Below are positions 1-7,638 of a stretch of 9,200 nucleotides of DNA, piece after piece. Position numbers and translations under genes: made by a program. Numbering within the stretch: the first letter of the stretch is position 1; every line of letters starts with the position of its first letter. A model generated the notes under the pieces. That model ran no database searches. It saw only the letters and a program-made list of their open reading frames with translations, and was not told the DNA's origin. Source of the DNA: Ignavibacteriaceae bacterium (lineage in GTDB: Bacteria; Bacteroidota; Ignavibacteria; Ignavibacteriales; Ignavibacteriaceae); the NCBI GenBank assembly GCA_026193755.1, contig JAPHUI010000168.1, positions 1-9,200 of the forward strand, in the 5' to 3' direction.

Positions 1-33
1 ACAAATCTTTTAGGAGTTGATTCTAACAAATGA
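1..33 (+). CDS. 3' end of an upstream plus-strand gene (partial, unidentified)
   Basis: Frame 1 is open from the left edge and reads TNLLGVDSNK followed by TGA at 31-33. This stop overlaps the ATG of the next gene at 30-32 in an ATGA arrangement typical of translationally coupled operon genes. The other two plus-strand frames close at 11-13 and 18-20. Ten residues are too few to name a product. The call rests only on the stop/start overlap, so it could be a chance open stretch. Confidence 0.4.
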   Translation, partial: TNLLGVDSNK

Positions 34-1172
34 TAAAAATTCTTTACATTTTAGAGGCGACATCCGGTGGAACACAAAAGCACGTAATCGACATTGCAAA
101 AAAAATAGACAAATCAAAATTCCAAATTGATATTATTTTTTCAATTAACAGAAATAAACATTTTATTGAAGAGAGTAATGGAATTTTTAATATGATGTAT
201 GGATTACCTATTCCAAGGGGCGCTTCCTTTTCCGATTTGATTAATATTTTTAGAATAAGAAAAATTATTAAGACTAATAACTATGATATAGTACACTGTC
301 ATAGTACAAAGGCAGGCTTCGTAGGTCGTTTAGCTGCATTTTTAAGTCAACATCCGAATGTTATTTATTCTCCTCATGGATTTATGTTTTGTGATACGCG
401 AATTAAATTTAAAAGACACTTATACTTGAATCTGGAGAAATATCTTGGCTATCTTACAAATAAAATAATTGCGGTCTCTGGTTCTGAAAGAGACCTTGCA
501 ATCCATTATCAAATTGTGCCGAACAAAAAAATTATTACTTTATATAATTCTATCGATCCTTCTGATTATGACGATTTCAATTATAGGAATAAGGTTCACG
601 AAAAACTTCTTAATAATCAAAGTGAAATAATTCTTGGCACTGTCGGAAGATTGTATTATCAAAAAGATCCTATAATGTTAATTAAAAGTTTTAAAGTTAT
701 TAACGACCGATTTCCAAATACAAAACTAATTATTGTTGGAGACGGCCCTTTAGAAAAAGAATGTATCAAACTAATTAATAAACTCAATCTTGAAACTAAA
801 ATAAATCTCGCAGGCTTTCAAAAAAACTCCCGAGCTTATTATGAAATGTTTGACATATTTATGCTTTCCTCACATTACGAAGGTTTACCATATTCACTTC
901 TTGAGGCAATGATGATGGGAATACCTTCCGTTGGCACCGATGTCGTTGGAATAAAAGATTTAATCCTGGACGGCGAGACAGGTTATTTAGTAAACGAGGG
1001 AAATTATTTAGAATTAGCGGATGCGGTTATAAAGATGCTCGAAAATCCCGATTTATTATCAATCTTTAGTACAAATGCTAAAAATAGAGCTAAAGTGAAT
1101 TTTAACTTCGTCGAAGGCATTAAGGATTACCAGGATTTTTACATCGCTCAATGCACGCCTGCCATGGTGTAA
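30..1172 (+). CDS. GT4-family glycosyltransferase (GT-B fold)
   Basis: This is probably a retaining glycosyltransferase that adds a sugar from a nucleotide-sugar donor to a lipid-linked glycan on the cytoplasmic face of the inner membrane. At 380 residues it is a normal length for GT4. The N-terminal acceptor half carries the glycine-rich loop SGGTQKHV (residues 12-19) and VHCHSTKAG (88-96). The donor half has VGRLYYQKDP (205-214), the strand IIVGDGP (234-240), and the E-x7-E signature EGLPYSLLE (284-292), followed by GIPSVGTDVVG (297-307). The ATG at 30 is the first start after an in-frame TAA at 24-26. An AGGAG lies at 12-16, rather far upstream (13 nt). It is the only complete gene on the plus strand and is probably the last gene of an operon entering from the left, converging on the minus-strand cluster. 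The family is secure. The sugar and linkage cannot be read from sequence. Confidence 0.93.
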   Translation: MIKILYILEATSGGTQKHVIDIAKKIDKSKFQIDIIFSINRNKHFIEESNGIFNMMYGLPIPRGASFSDLINIFRIRKIIKTNNYDIVHCHSTKAGFVGRLAAFLSQHPNVIYSPHGFMFCDTRIKFKRHLYLNLEKYLGYLTNKIIAVSGSERDLAIHYQIVPNKKIITLYNSIDPSDYDDFNYRNKVHEKLLNNQSEIILGTVGRLYYQKDPIMLIKSFKVINDRFPNTKLIIVGDGPLEKECIKLINKLNLETKINLAGFQKNSRAYYEMFDIFMLSSHYEGLPYSLLEAMMMGIPSVGTDVVGIKDLILDGETGYLVNEGNYLELADAVIKMLENPDLLSIFSTNAKNRAKVNFNFVEGIKDYQDFYIAQCTPAMV

Positions 1173-1241
1173 AAGTTGACTTTACTTCTATACGTTCTCA
1201 CCCAATAATCAGTAGCCATTCTTAATTTAATAATTGTAATA

Positions 1242-2372
1242 TTAAGTCCTCATACTACAGTATTTCCTAGCCAGTGGAATTATGTATTCAAAAATTTCTT
1301 CTTCTGTTAATTGATTCATACATTGAATGCCGGGACAACAATAAATTTCTCCTGCTGCAAGACATAATTTTTCATTCTGTCTAGCTGAACATTTAAGCAC
1401 TTTTTGAGCATAAATTTGATGATCAGAATTGGGAGCAGTATATGCAGGATTTGTAGAACCGTAAATTGTGAAAGTCGGTTTTCCTAAAAAGTTAGCAATA
1501 TTTACAGGACCTGAGTCATTTCCGATGAATAGTGAACACTCACTTATTCTTTGAATCAAGTCTTCAGATGAGTTAGTCTGTATTACAGTAATCTTAGAAT
1601 TAATTATTTCCTGCCTGATATCAAAGTCTATATTATTCATCTGTGCTACGATGCTTACATCGTAATCCACATTTAATTTTTCTGCAAGACTAAAAAATTT
1701 TCTTAATCCCCATTCTTTCTCCTTCAATCTGGCAAAAGGATGAACAAGTATTTTACCATTTGGATTAATAGCTATCGGTGGTTTATTCAGTTCGTACTTA
1801 TCATTTACTTGAATTAAAGGTGAAATAGCATCCAAATAAATATCAGTTAGTCGGGGCATCTCTCTAATTTTGACATAATTATCGTAAATACCTCTAAAAG
1901 CTTTACCATTAATTCCAATAATTTTTTTTGCTTTCATTTTGAATAATAGAGCAGCGGAAATCATCGATCCCGTCAAATCAAAAATCACAAAAGGATTTAA
2001 TGCTTTTAGTTTTTGTTTCACATTCTTTTTTGCTATTCTCTCCTGAAAATAGAAATCTCTTCGTTCAACCGTACAGAATTCTATATCCCTAAAAACTAGT
2101 TTATAAATAGGGACTGATTCAGAAAAACAAACAATTATAGTTTTGCTTCCATATTGCTCAACAATTTTCCTGATTGCATGTATAGTAAAAGTTGTATCCC
2201 CTAGTCGATGCAAAGCAATTATGATCACATTACCATCATCGAAAGAAAATAGTTTATTGATTTGTCTGATTACAAAAAAAATAAAATATAAAATTGTGTG
2301 TATGAGCAGGCCTACAACCTTAATACGGTTTAGAAATTCGTTGAAGGGAATTTTTTGGGATTTGAATTTCAT
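1242..2372 (-). CDS. GT9-family glycosyltransferase (ADP-heptose:LPS heptosyltransferase-like) with N-terminal hydrophobic segment
   Basis: This is an inverting GT-B enzyme of the heptosyltransferase family (RfaF/WaaF-like), expected to add a heptose or related sugar to a lipid-linked acceptor in the cytoplasm. Family marks are LHRLGDT (54-60, including the catalytic-type Asp59), FDLTGS (131-136), VHPFARLKEKEWG (210-222) and the nucleotide-sugar site FIGNDSGPVNIANFLGKPT (282-300). The C-terminal part has five cysteines between 328 and 351, ending in CMNQL, a spacing I recall from some GT9 proteins. Unusually, about 45 residues precede the first Rossmann strand, and residues 19-36 are strongly hydrophobic, suggesting a membrane anchor or re-entrant helix. 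The ATG lies 8 nt after the ligase/polymerase stop. AGAGG sits only 2 nt before it, closer than usual, but no better in-frame start is nearby. It is the last minus-strand gene and converges on the GT4 gene. The family is secure; the donor could be a sugar other than heptose. Confidence 0.9.
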   Translation of the reverse strand: MKFKSQKIPFNEFLNRIKVVGLLIHTILYFIFFVIRQINKLFSFDDGNVIIIALHRLGDTTFTIHAIRKIVEQYGSKTIIVCFSESVPIYKLVFRDIEFCTVERRDFYFQERIAKKNVKQKLKALNPFVIFDLTGSMISAALLFKMKAKKIIGINGKAFRGIYDNYVKIREMPRLTDIYLDAISPLIQVNDKYELNKPPIAINPNGKILVHPFARLKEKEWGLRKFFSLAEKLNVDYDVSIVAQMNNIDFDIRQEIINSKITVIQTNSSEDLIQRISECSLFIGNDSGPVNIANFLGKPTFTIYGSTNPAYTAPNSDHQIYAQKVLKCSARQNEKLCLAAGEIYCCPGIQCMNQLTEEEIFEYIIPLARKYCSMRT

Positions 2373-2380
2373 GACCTCTA

Positions 2381-3826
2381 TTAAGTTTGAAATATTTGTT
2401 TTTCCGGCTTTGATTTACCAACTATAGGAATCAGATAAAAATAAATTAAACTACTAAAGACCAACCAGAAAGGAAGATCGGTTGTTAATCCACCAATGTA
2501 CAGAATTCCGATACTATTAAAAAAGTTTCTTAAAATAATACTGGCACCAATAGCAAATAAAGCTATTATTAAATAATATGTGTTTTTAGCTTCAGTTCTA
2601 TACTTCTTTATCGTCTTAATTCCAATTCTAAAAAAAATAATGGGTAAGGTTATGGCTGTTACTAATCCCAATATTCCAAGCTCAGTAAAAAGAACAAGAA
2701 AGTAGTTGTGAGAGAAATTCACACCACCACTTACATTATAAAAGTAGATCATTAGTTTACCCCACCAATCACTGAACATATATGGGAAATAATTAAACAC
2801 TTCATACCTGTAAGCGCCAGGTCCTAATCCAAAAACAGGATGGTCCCTAATAATATTTAATGACATACTCCATATATAATCTCTTGCACTCATCCCCTCT
2901 TCTATTCTGAAGAATAAAGTTACAATTTCATTTAGAGGAGGGTAAAACAAAATGAGCAGTCCTATACAAATTATCACAAATAGGAACCGATAAAATAGTT
3001 TTCTTTTTATCATAAAGAATAGAATTGAAGAACTTAAGAGAATAGCTAAAATAGATGACCGAGCCATAGTAAGCATTATACCTAAACTGATAAAAAATAA
3101 AAATAATAAACTGATTACTCTATAAAATTTTTGTTTTTTTAATAAGAAAAAAGTTATAGCAATGGGAAATGAAAAAATATAAAAATTAGTTAATGCTTCA
3201 GGATTAGTAATGACAATCGATATTCTGGTTCTGTTTTTTGAAAGAATATCAATCAAGCTATAGCCTTCAAAGAAAAATGCAATAAGAGAAATAATCACAT
3301 AAATAACTGCAACTATCATCAATGCATTAATGTAATTTTTAATGACAGCAATATCCTGAATCAAAGCATAAAAAATGTAAACAATAATAAAAAAAGCGGC
3401 TTGTCGTCCAATTATTCCAATACCAGCGAAAGGATACGATGACATTACTGCAGAAATTATCATAGCAGAAAAGTATAATAGGACCAAATATCTAATTGAC
3501 TTTGGCACATGAGGATACTCTTTAAAATTTAAACCAAATCTTTTTAAAAATATGATACCCAGTAAGATAAAATCAGTAATTTGTACAACTGCCCTTAACG
3601 ATTCATTCAGTTCACCAACAAGTGTAAATAAAGTTATAAGAATAAGAGCAATTATGAAACGCTCGCCGAAAATGAAGCAGAGAGTTATTAATAATATTAC
3701 GGGCAGCAAATAAATACTCCATTCACCTAAAAGCAGAACTGGAATACTTAGTAAAATAGAAATAAGGATAAAATTAATATTGGCTGGCCATGTGTTTTGA
3801 AATATTTTAAAGTAGTTGTTAAACAA
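2381..3826 (-). CDS. O-antigen ligase / Wzy polymerase family membrane protein
   Basis: This is a multi-spanning inner-membrane protein of the Wzy_C/WaaL superfamily. These proteins either polymerise lipid-linked repeat units or ligate finished polymer to an acceptor on the periplasmic side. The 481 residues are dominated by about a dozen hydrophobic helices. The large periplasmic-loop region and flanks show the family pattern: TMARSS (253-258, Arg256), ARDYIW (314-319), RDHPVFGLGPGAYR (327-340) and FSHNYFLVLFTELG (371-384), with His373 in the conserved HN position. The start is a TTG (3824-3826). An in-frame stop lies at 3839-3841 with no ATG, GTG or TTG between, and the first internal ATG is residue 122, after several membrane segments, so TTG is the best choice. 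No clear ribosome binding site is seen. Because it sits with a flippase and a Wzz protein, a polymerase (Wzy) role is a little more likely than ligase, but sequence alone does not decide. Confidence 0.88.
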   Translation of the reverse strand: MFNNYFKIFQNTWPANINFILISILLSIPVLLLGEWSIYLLPVILLITLCFIFGERFIIALILITLFTLVGELNESLRAVVQITDFILLGIIFLKRFGLNFKEYPHVPKSIRYLVLLYFSAMIISAVMSSYPFAGIGIIGRQAAFFIIVYIFYALIQDIAVIKNYINALMIVAVIYVIISLIAFFFEGYSLIDILSKNRTRISIVITNPEALTNFYIFSFPIAITFFLLKKQKFYRVISLLFLFFISLGIMLTMARSSILAILLSSSILFFMIKRKLFYRFLFVIICIGLLILFYPPLNEIVTLFFRIEEGMSARDYIWSMSLNIIRDHPVFGLGPGAYRYEVFNYFPYMFSDWWGKLMIYFYNVSGGVNFSHNYFLVLFTELGILGLVTAITLPIIFFRIGIKTIKKYRTEAKNTYYLIIALFAIGASIILRNFFNSIGILYIGGLTTDLPFWLVFSSLIYFYLIPIVGKSKPEKQIFQT

Positions 3827-3840
3827 GAGGTTTAATTTTT

Positions 3841-3869
3841 ATATTACAATTTAAAAAACATAAGAACAA
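3841..3869 (-). promoter_or_regulatory. possible weak promoter before the ligase/polymerase gene
   Basis: On the minus strand, TTGTTC (3864-3869) and TAATAT (3841-3846) are separated by 17 nt, the sigma-70 spacing, in the 145-nt gap that breaks the otherwise tight gene series. Both boxes are poor matches (about 3/6 and 4/6 to consensus), and the surrounding DNA is so AT-rich that chance matches are expected. If used, the transcript would have a leader of only about 8 nt before the TTG start. No Bacteroidetes-type TAnnTTTG box was found here. Confidence 0.2.
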
Positions 3870-3941
3870 TTTATTATTTCTTTGCAATAACGATAGAATT
3901 TTGTGTTAAAATCTTTTCTGAAATATGAATTGTATTTGTAT

Positions 3942-3955
3942 AATTAGTACTAATT
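3942..3955. repeat. 14-bp perfect palindrome in the flippase-ligase gap
   Basis: AATTAGTACTAATT is identical to its reverse complement and lies 17 nt downstream of the flippase stop (minus-strand sense). It could fold as a short AT-only stem with a GTAC loop, or act as a dimer-protein site. On the minus strand no T-run follows, so it is not a convincing terminator for the flippase transcript. On the plus strand TTTTT follows, but no gene reads into it from that side. Confidence 0.35.
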
Positions 3956-3971
3956 TTTAAATACTTTTTCA

Positions 3972-5522
3972 TTATGCTTTAATAATTCTACTCAGGTTTG
4001 TTCTTTGCAATACATTTTCGAAAACAGCAATAGATTTATGCTTTATCACTAATAAATTTAAAAGGTAAAGAACTACAAACAGAACCATCATTGTCATTTC
4101 TATAATGATATTTTTGATTGGCATTATATTTTTGATAATGAAAATAACTAGAAAACAAATACAGCAATTTATCAAACAAACAAAAAAATCTTTGAAAAAA
4201 AGATTCTTCTGACGTATTTTTAGTTTGTTATTAATTATCATGAAGCTAACCAAAAAGAAAAATAAATAACTGATACTTGTACTTGTAGCTAACCCGTATT
4301 GTTGAAAATTTTCTACTAATATAAAATTTAAAATTAATTTTATTGTTATTCCCACTATAGTAATAGCAAGTAAAACTTTAGCAAGGTTTAGACTGTAGAA
4401 TATTTTATTTAGTACTGTGTAAACAGATAGGAAGACAATACTGACTGAATAGCACTTCAACGCGGTGTATGTTATAGATGTGCTTTCTGCTAGAAATTTA
4501 CCTCTTTCAAAAGCAATTTTAATAATAGTATCACCAAAATAAAATAGTATAAATGTAATCGGCATAAAAATGAAAATATTAATAGATATACTTTCATTAT
4601 ATATCCGTTCCAATTCCGTGTTTGACGGATCGACCAGAGCTTTCGTTATCTTAGGAAATACTACCGTTGCCAGAGAGAGAGAAAAAATTGTAATAGGAAG
4701 AATAAATATTAGATATGCATAATTTAATGAAGCTATACCACCTGAGCTTATCCTGCTGTAAAAATATCGGTCAAAAATTGAGTAGAGCTGACTTATCGTT
4801 TCAATTAATAGTATTATTAGTATTGATGAACTAAAGACGGATTTCATTTGAGAGAGTTGACGAAAGTGTGGAATCAGATTAAGTTTAAAATATTTTCTGG
4901 AATTTAAAATCAGATAATAAAACTGAAGGATCGTACCGATTAAATATCCCACTGGAATTACATAAATTCCTATCACATTCGTGAAAATAATTAACATAGA
5001 AATAATTGAAATATTCAAGAATAAGACAGAAATAGAAGGATATTTAAATTCAAAAACTGTCTGGAGTAATGCTGATAACATTGAAATACCGGCAGAAAAG
5101 GGAATAGTGAATAAAAATATTCTGAAAATGTTAGTCGCTGTTATTTTACTTTCAATAGTAGCTGTATGCATATAAAGGTCTATAATAGTTTCAATAAAGA
5201 AAAAAAGTAATAGAGTTATTATCGTTCCTGCGCCAATAAACAGAATAAAAGACTGGTTATAATATTTCTGAGACTCATCTTCACTTAATGAATTAATTTT
5301 TTGAAAGGCAGGCACAAAAAAATTCTGCCCTATATAGAGTATTATTACATTTATAGTAACGGGCAGAACAGCGCCGACGAGATACAGATCAAAATCTTTT
5401 TCTAAACCGAAATTATTTGCAAAAAAGATCTCGCGGATGAACCCCAACCCCCTGCTAAGCAGTAATAGCATAGAAATAAATATTGAAGCACCGGCTATTG
5501 TTGAGGTAAATTTTTGTTTCAT
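3972..5522 (-). CDS. MurJ/MviN-superfamily lipid-linked oligosaccharide flippase
   Basis: This is a polytopic inner-membrane protein of the MVF (MurJ/MviN) branch of the MOP exporter superfamily, probably moving an undecaprenyl-linked repeat unit to the periplasmic side. The 516 residues contain about 14 hydrophobic helices. MurJ-like marks are LSRGLGFIREIFFANNFG (22-39; Arg24 and Arg30 match E. coli Arg18 and Arg24), Asp45 (E. coli Asp39), YLIGTILQ (193-200), SGGIASLNYAYL (260-271), ATVVFPKITK (285-294) and FERGKF (338-343). By my alignment from memory, two arginines important in E. coli MurJ are absent: Asn58 stands at Arg52 and Leu271 at Arg270. That, plus the operon context, suggests a cargo other than lipid II, i.e. 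the Wzx role. The ATG at 5520-5522 lies 24 nt after the UXS stop without a clear Shine-Dalgarno. The superfamily is secure; the exact substrate is inferred. Confidence 0.88.
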   Translation of the reverse strand: MKQKFTSTIAGASIFISMLLLLSRGLGFIREIFFANNFGLEKDFDLYLVGAVLPVTINVIILYIGQNFFVPAFQKINSLSEDESQKYYNQSFILFIGAGTIITLLLFFFIETIIDLYMHTATIESKITATNIFRIFLFTIPFSAGISMLSALLQTVFEFKYPSISVLFLNISIISMLIIFTNVIGIYVIPVGYLIGTILQFYYLILNSRKYFKLNLIPHFRQLSQMKSVFSSSILIILLIETISQLYSIFDRYFYSRISSGGIASLNYAYLIFILPITIFSLSLATVVFPKITKALVDPSNTELERIYNESISINIFIFMPITFILFYFGDTIIKIAFERGKFLAESTSITYTALKCYSVSIVFLSVYTVLNKIFYSLNLAKVLLAITIVGITIKLILNFILVENFQQYGLATSTSISYLFFFLVSFMIINNKLKIRQKNLFFKDFFVCLINCCICFLVIFIIKNIMPIKNIIIEMTMMVLFVVLYLLNLLVIKHKSIAVFENVLQRTNLSRIIKA

Positions 5523-5532
5523 TTCTGGTTTA

Positions 5533-5563
5533 AAGAATCAGGTGAGTTATTTAAGAATCAGGT
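5533..5563. repeat. short direct repeat across the UXS stop codon
   Basis: The 11-mer AAGAATCAGGT occurs at 5533-5543 and 5553-5563, 20 bp apart. With one extra base the match extends to about 14 of 15. The right copy encodes the last residues of UDP-xylose synthase (part of NLILK). The left copy fills much of the 24-nt spacer before the flippase. This looks like a small local duplication of the gene end, with no evident function. Confidence 0.5.
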
Positions 5564-6485
5564 TTTTAAAGTATTCAATAGTATCTTTCAATCCTTCTTC
5601 CCTCTTGACAATTGGCTTCCAACCAAGTTTATTTATGGCTTTGGTAATATCCGGCTGTCTTACTTTTGGATCGTTAACAGGTAACTCTTCAAAAACAATT
5701 TTACTTTTACTTTTAGTTAACATGATTATTTCTTTTGCAATTTCAAGAACTGATATTTCTTCGGGATTGCCAATATTAACCGGTTCGTTTTCATCAGACA
5801 TAAGCAATTTAAATAAACCATCAACCTGGTCAGTTATATAGCAAAAGCTTCTTGTTTGCGATCCATCGCCGTACACAGTAATCGGTTCATTCTGTAATGC
5901 CTGCATAATGAAATTTGGAATCGCTCTGCCATCCTGCACTCTCATCCTGGTACCGAAAGTGTTAAAAATTCTTGCAATCCTTGTTTCTACATTATGGTAA
6001 CGTTGATAAGCCATGGTGAGAGCTTCAGCAAATCTTTTTGCTTCGTCATAAACTCCACGTGGTCCAATCGGGTTTACGTTTCCCCAATAATCTTCACGCT
6101 GCGGGTGAATGTCAGGATCTCCATAGACTTCTGACGTTGATGCAAGCAAGAATCTCGCTTTTTTTTCTTTTGCAAGACCTAATGCTTTATGCGAACCGAG
6201 AGAGCCAACTTTGAGTGTCTGAATAGGCAGTTGTAAATAATCAACCGGGCTAGCCGGGGATGCAAAATGCAATATGTAATTTACCTTTCCGGGTATGAAA
6301 ATATAATTAGTAACGTCGTGTTTAATAAATTTAAAATTTTCGTTACCAGCCAGATGTGCTATGTTATTAACATTTCCTGTAATCAGGTTATCTATACATA
6401 TAACCTTTAAACCTTCGTTCAGTAGTTTATCGCAAAGATGAGAACCTAAAAACCCAGCTCCTCCTGTTACAACAGCAGTCTCCAT
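5547..6485 (-). CDS. uxs: UDP-glucuronate decarboxylase (UDP-xylose synthase)
   Basis: This is a cytoplasmic, NAD-dependent extended short-chain dehydrogenase that converts UDP-glucuronate to UDP-xylose, the donor for xylose units of surface glycans. At 312 residues it has the normal length for soluble bacterial and plant UXS. The N-terminal Rossmann motif is GGAGFLG (8-14), followed by the acidic CIDNL region (30-34). [12 protein letters not shown] (72-83) is characteristic. The catalytic set is TSEVYGDP (117-124, with Ser118 and Glu119), and Tyr146 and Lys150 in [11 protein letters not shown]-specific blocks are [19 protein letters not shown] (133-151), [11 protein letters not shown] (171-181) and GRAIPNFI (186-193). 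VRQPDITKA (275-283) and LGWKP (287-291) close the substrate domain. The start ATG overlaps the wzz stop by one base (TAATG), indicating coupling. UDP-glucuronate needs a UDP-glucose dehydrogenase, not in this window. dTDP-glucose dehydratase or an epimerase is much less likely given the NPIGPR block. Confidence 0.95.
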   Translation of the reverse strand: METAVVTGGAGFLGSHLCDKLLNEGLKVICIDNLITGNVNNIAHLAGNENFKFIKHDVTNYIFIPGKVNYILHFASPASPVDYLQLPIQTLKVGSLGSHKALGLAKEKKARFLLASTSEVYGDPDIHPQREDYWGNVNPIGPRGVYDEAKRFAEALTMAYQRYHNVETRIARIFNTFGTRMRVQDGRAIPNFIMQALQNEPITVYGDGSQTRSFCYITDQVDGLFKLLMSDENEPVNIGNPEEISVLEIAKEIIMLTKSKSKIVFEELPVNDPKVRQPDITKAINKLGWKPIVKREEGLKDTIEYFKNLILK

Positions 6486-7633
6486 TATTTATCACTTTTC
6501 TTAATATTGAAAATGGATATTTTTCTTTCTTTTATAACAAAGATCATTGAAACAAAGAAAAGAATAAATATACCGCTTACTACCGTAGAATAAATTAGGC
6601 GGGGAGATGTTTGCTTCCTGGGTGGGATGGCTTCGTCAAGTATATCAATAGTAGGTACATCTCTGTTTTCCTGAATTTTTTCACGATAGTACTGCTGCTG
6701 AAGAAGGAGATATACTTCGTTCTTTATTTTTACAGCACGTACTAATTTTGCCAAATCCATACCTAATTCAGGAACATTACTAAAAGCCACCAGATAATCA
6801 TCTGAATCTATATCAAATTTTTTATATTCTTTTTGCAGCTCATTCAATTTTGATTTTAATGAGAGTAACACTTTATTGTCCGCTCTTAAATTGGGCTCGA
6901 GCAAACCAATCTCAATCTCAGTGTTTATAATTTCCGCTTTAAGTTTTGCAGCACTTTCGATTGCAGAAGTTAGTTGCTCGGATAGAGAGATGGTTTTATT
7001 TGTTTTCTGAAACTCCATTAATCGTATTTCAGCCGAATCCAGCTCAATTTTTGTTTGTTCAATCTGATGTTCGATATATTCCCTGGCTCGTTTTGCACGG
7101 TACGAAACTTTTTCCCGGTTGATTTTATCTAAAGCTTCCACGTAAGAATTTGAAAGGCTTGCCGAGAGATTTTTAACAGAATCTTTATTTGAAAAGATTA
7201 ATGGAATTAGATGAGTTGAAACATTAACAGATAATGTAATTATACCTTCTTTATTTAAATCAAGGTTGAGTGATTTTTGAAGTTCCTTTGTAGCTTCATA
7301 ATCATTTTCAGAATTAAAAAATTCTTTAAGATTATGTTTCTTAACTACATATTCTGCTGCAGTACGGCTTTTAAGAATTTCTACAAAAAGTTGTGAGTTA
7401 CCTGGTGCAAATTTTCCGGTCAGAAAATCGGTCACTTCACCACCGGAAAGCAGTGAGCCTAGACCTGATATCTGGTCTTTCTCAGTTGGAGGCAGGATTG
7501 TAACCTGGGCATCATACGTCACCGGTGAAATTAATAACAAGTATATAAATACTACTAATGAAACACCGAAAGTTAATTTTAAAATGGTTTTCCAGTTAAT
7601 TAGTAAGACGTGTATAATGTCGTGTAATGTCAT
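6485..7633 (-). CDS. Wzz-type chain-length determinant / polysaccharide co-polymerase
   Basis: This inner-membrane protein is expected to set polymer chain length and bridge the polymerase to the exporter. Counting from the ATG at 7631-7633 (382 residues), the first membrane helix is about 18-36, followed by the Wzz-domain strand [11 protein letters not shown] (39-49). The long periplasmic part is helical and charged, probably coiled coil, at about 175-275. A proline-containing motif, [13 protein letters not shown] (333-345), leads into the second helix (about 347-367) and a short basic tail. No Walker motifs or tyrosine-rich tail of a fused BY-kinase are present, so this is a kinase-less co-polymerase. 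Start choice: ATG at 7633 has AAGGTG exactly 6 nt upstream. A GTG at 7642 would overlap the preceding TGA by 4 nt and add MIS, but has no ribosome site. It overlaps the UXS start by one base. Regulatory behaviour is inferred from family only. Confidence 0.9.
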   Translation of the reverse strand: MTLHDIIHVLLINWKTILKLTFGVSLVVFIYLLLISPVTYDAQVTILPPTEKDQISGLGSLLSGGEVTDFLTGKFAPGNSQLFVEILKSRTAAEYVVKKHNLKEFFNSENDYEATKELQKSLNLDLNKEGIITLSVNVSTHLIPLIFSNKDSVKNLSASLSNSYVEALDKINREKVSYRAKRAREYIEHQIEQTKIELDSAEIRLMEFQKTNKTISLSEQLTSAIESAAKLKAEIINTEIEIGLLEPNLRADNKVLLSLKSKLNELQKEYKKFDIDSDDYLVAFSNVPELGMDLAKLVRAVKIKNEVYLLLQQQYYREKIQENRDVPTIDILDEAIPPRKQTSPRLIYSTVVSGIFILFFVSMIFVIKERKISIFNIKKSDK

Positions 7634-7638
7634 TGATA

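Noticed and set aside
1150..1172. GT4 C-terminal tail (CTPAMV) as a sign of a recombination junction or frameshift
   Set aside because: The GT4 domain already reaches its usual end at YQDFY before the tail, and a few extra residues are normal for the family.
1173..1241. Possible bidirectional terminator between the convergent genes
   Set aside because: The AT-rich TTAAT...ATTAA arms around 1213-1244 pair only partly, have no G+C stem, and overlap the GT9 stop. I could not support a terminator call.
2143..2427. Open frame on the plus strand, 94 residues
   Set aside because: It lies antisense to the start of the well-supported GT9 gene and the end of the ligase/polymerase gene, with no recognisable domain or ribosome site.
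3942..3960. Plus-strand rho-independent terminator (palindrome followed by TTTTT)
   Set aside because: The stem is AT-only and short, and no plus-strand gene ends there.
4981..5175. Open frame on the plus strand, 64 residues
   Set aside because: It is antisense within the flippase gene; its hydrophobic-looking ends mirror the membrane codons on the other strand.
5437..5841. Open frame on the plus strand, 134 residues
   Set aside because: It is antisense to the flippase start and the UXS C-terminal half, both with clear family motifs.
6485..7633. Fused BY-kinase (Wzc-type) in the chain-length protein
   Set aside because: The protein ends about 15 residues after the second membrane helix, and no Walker A/B motif or tyrosine cluster is present.
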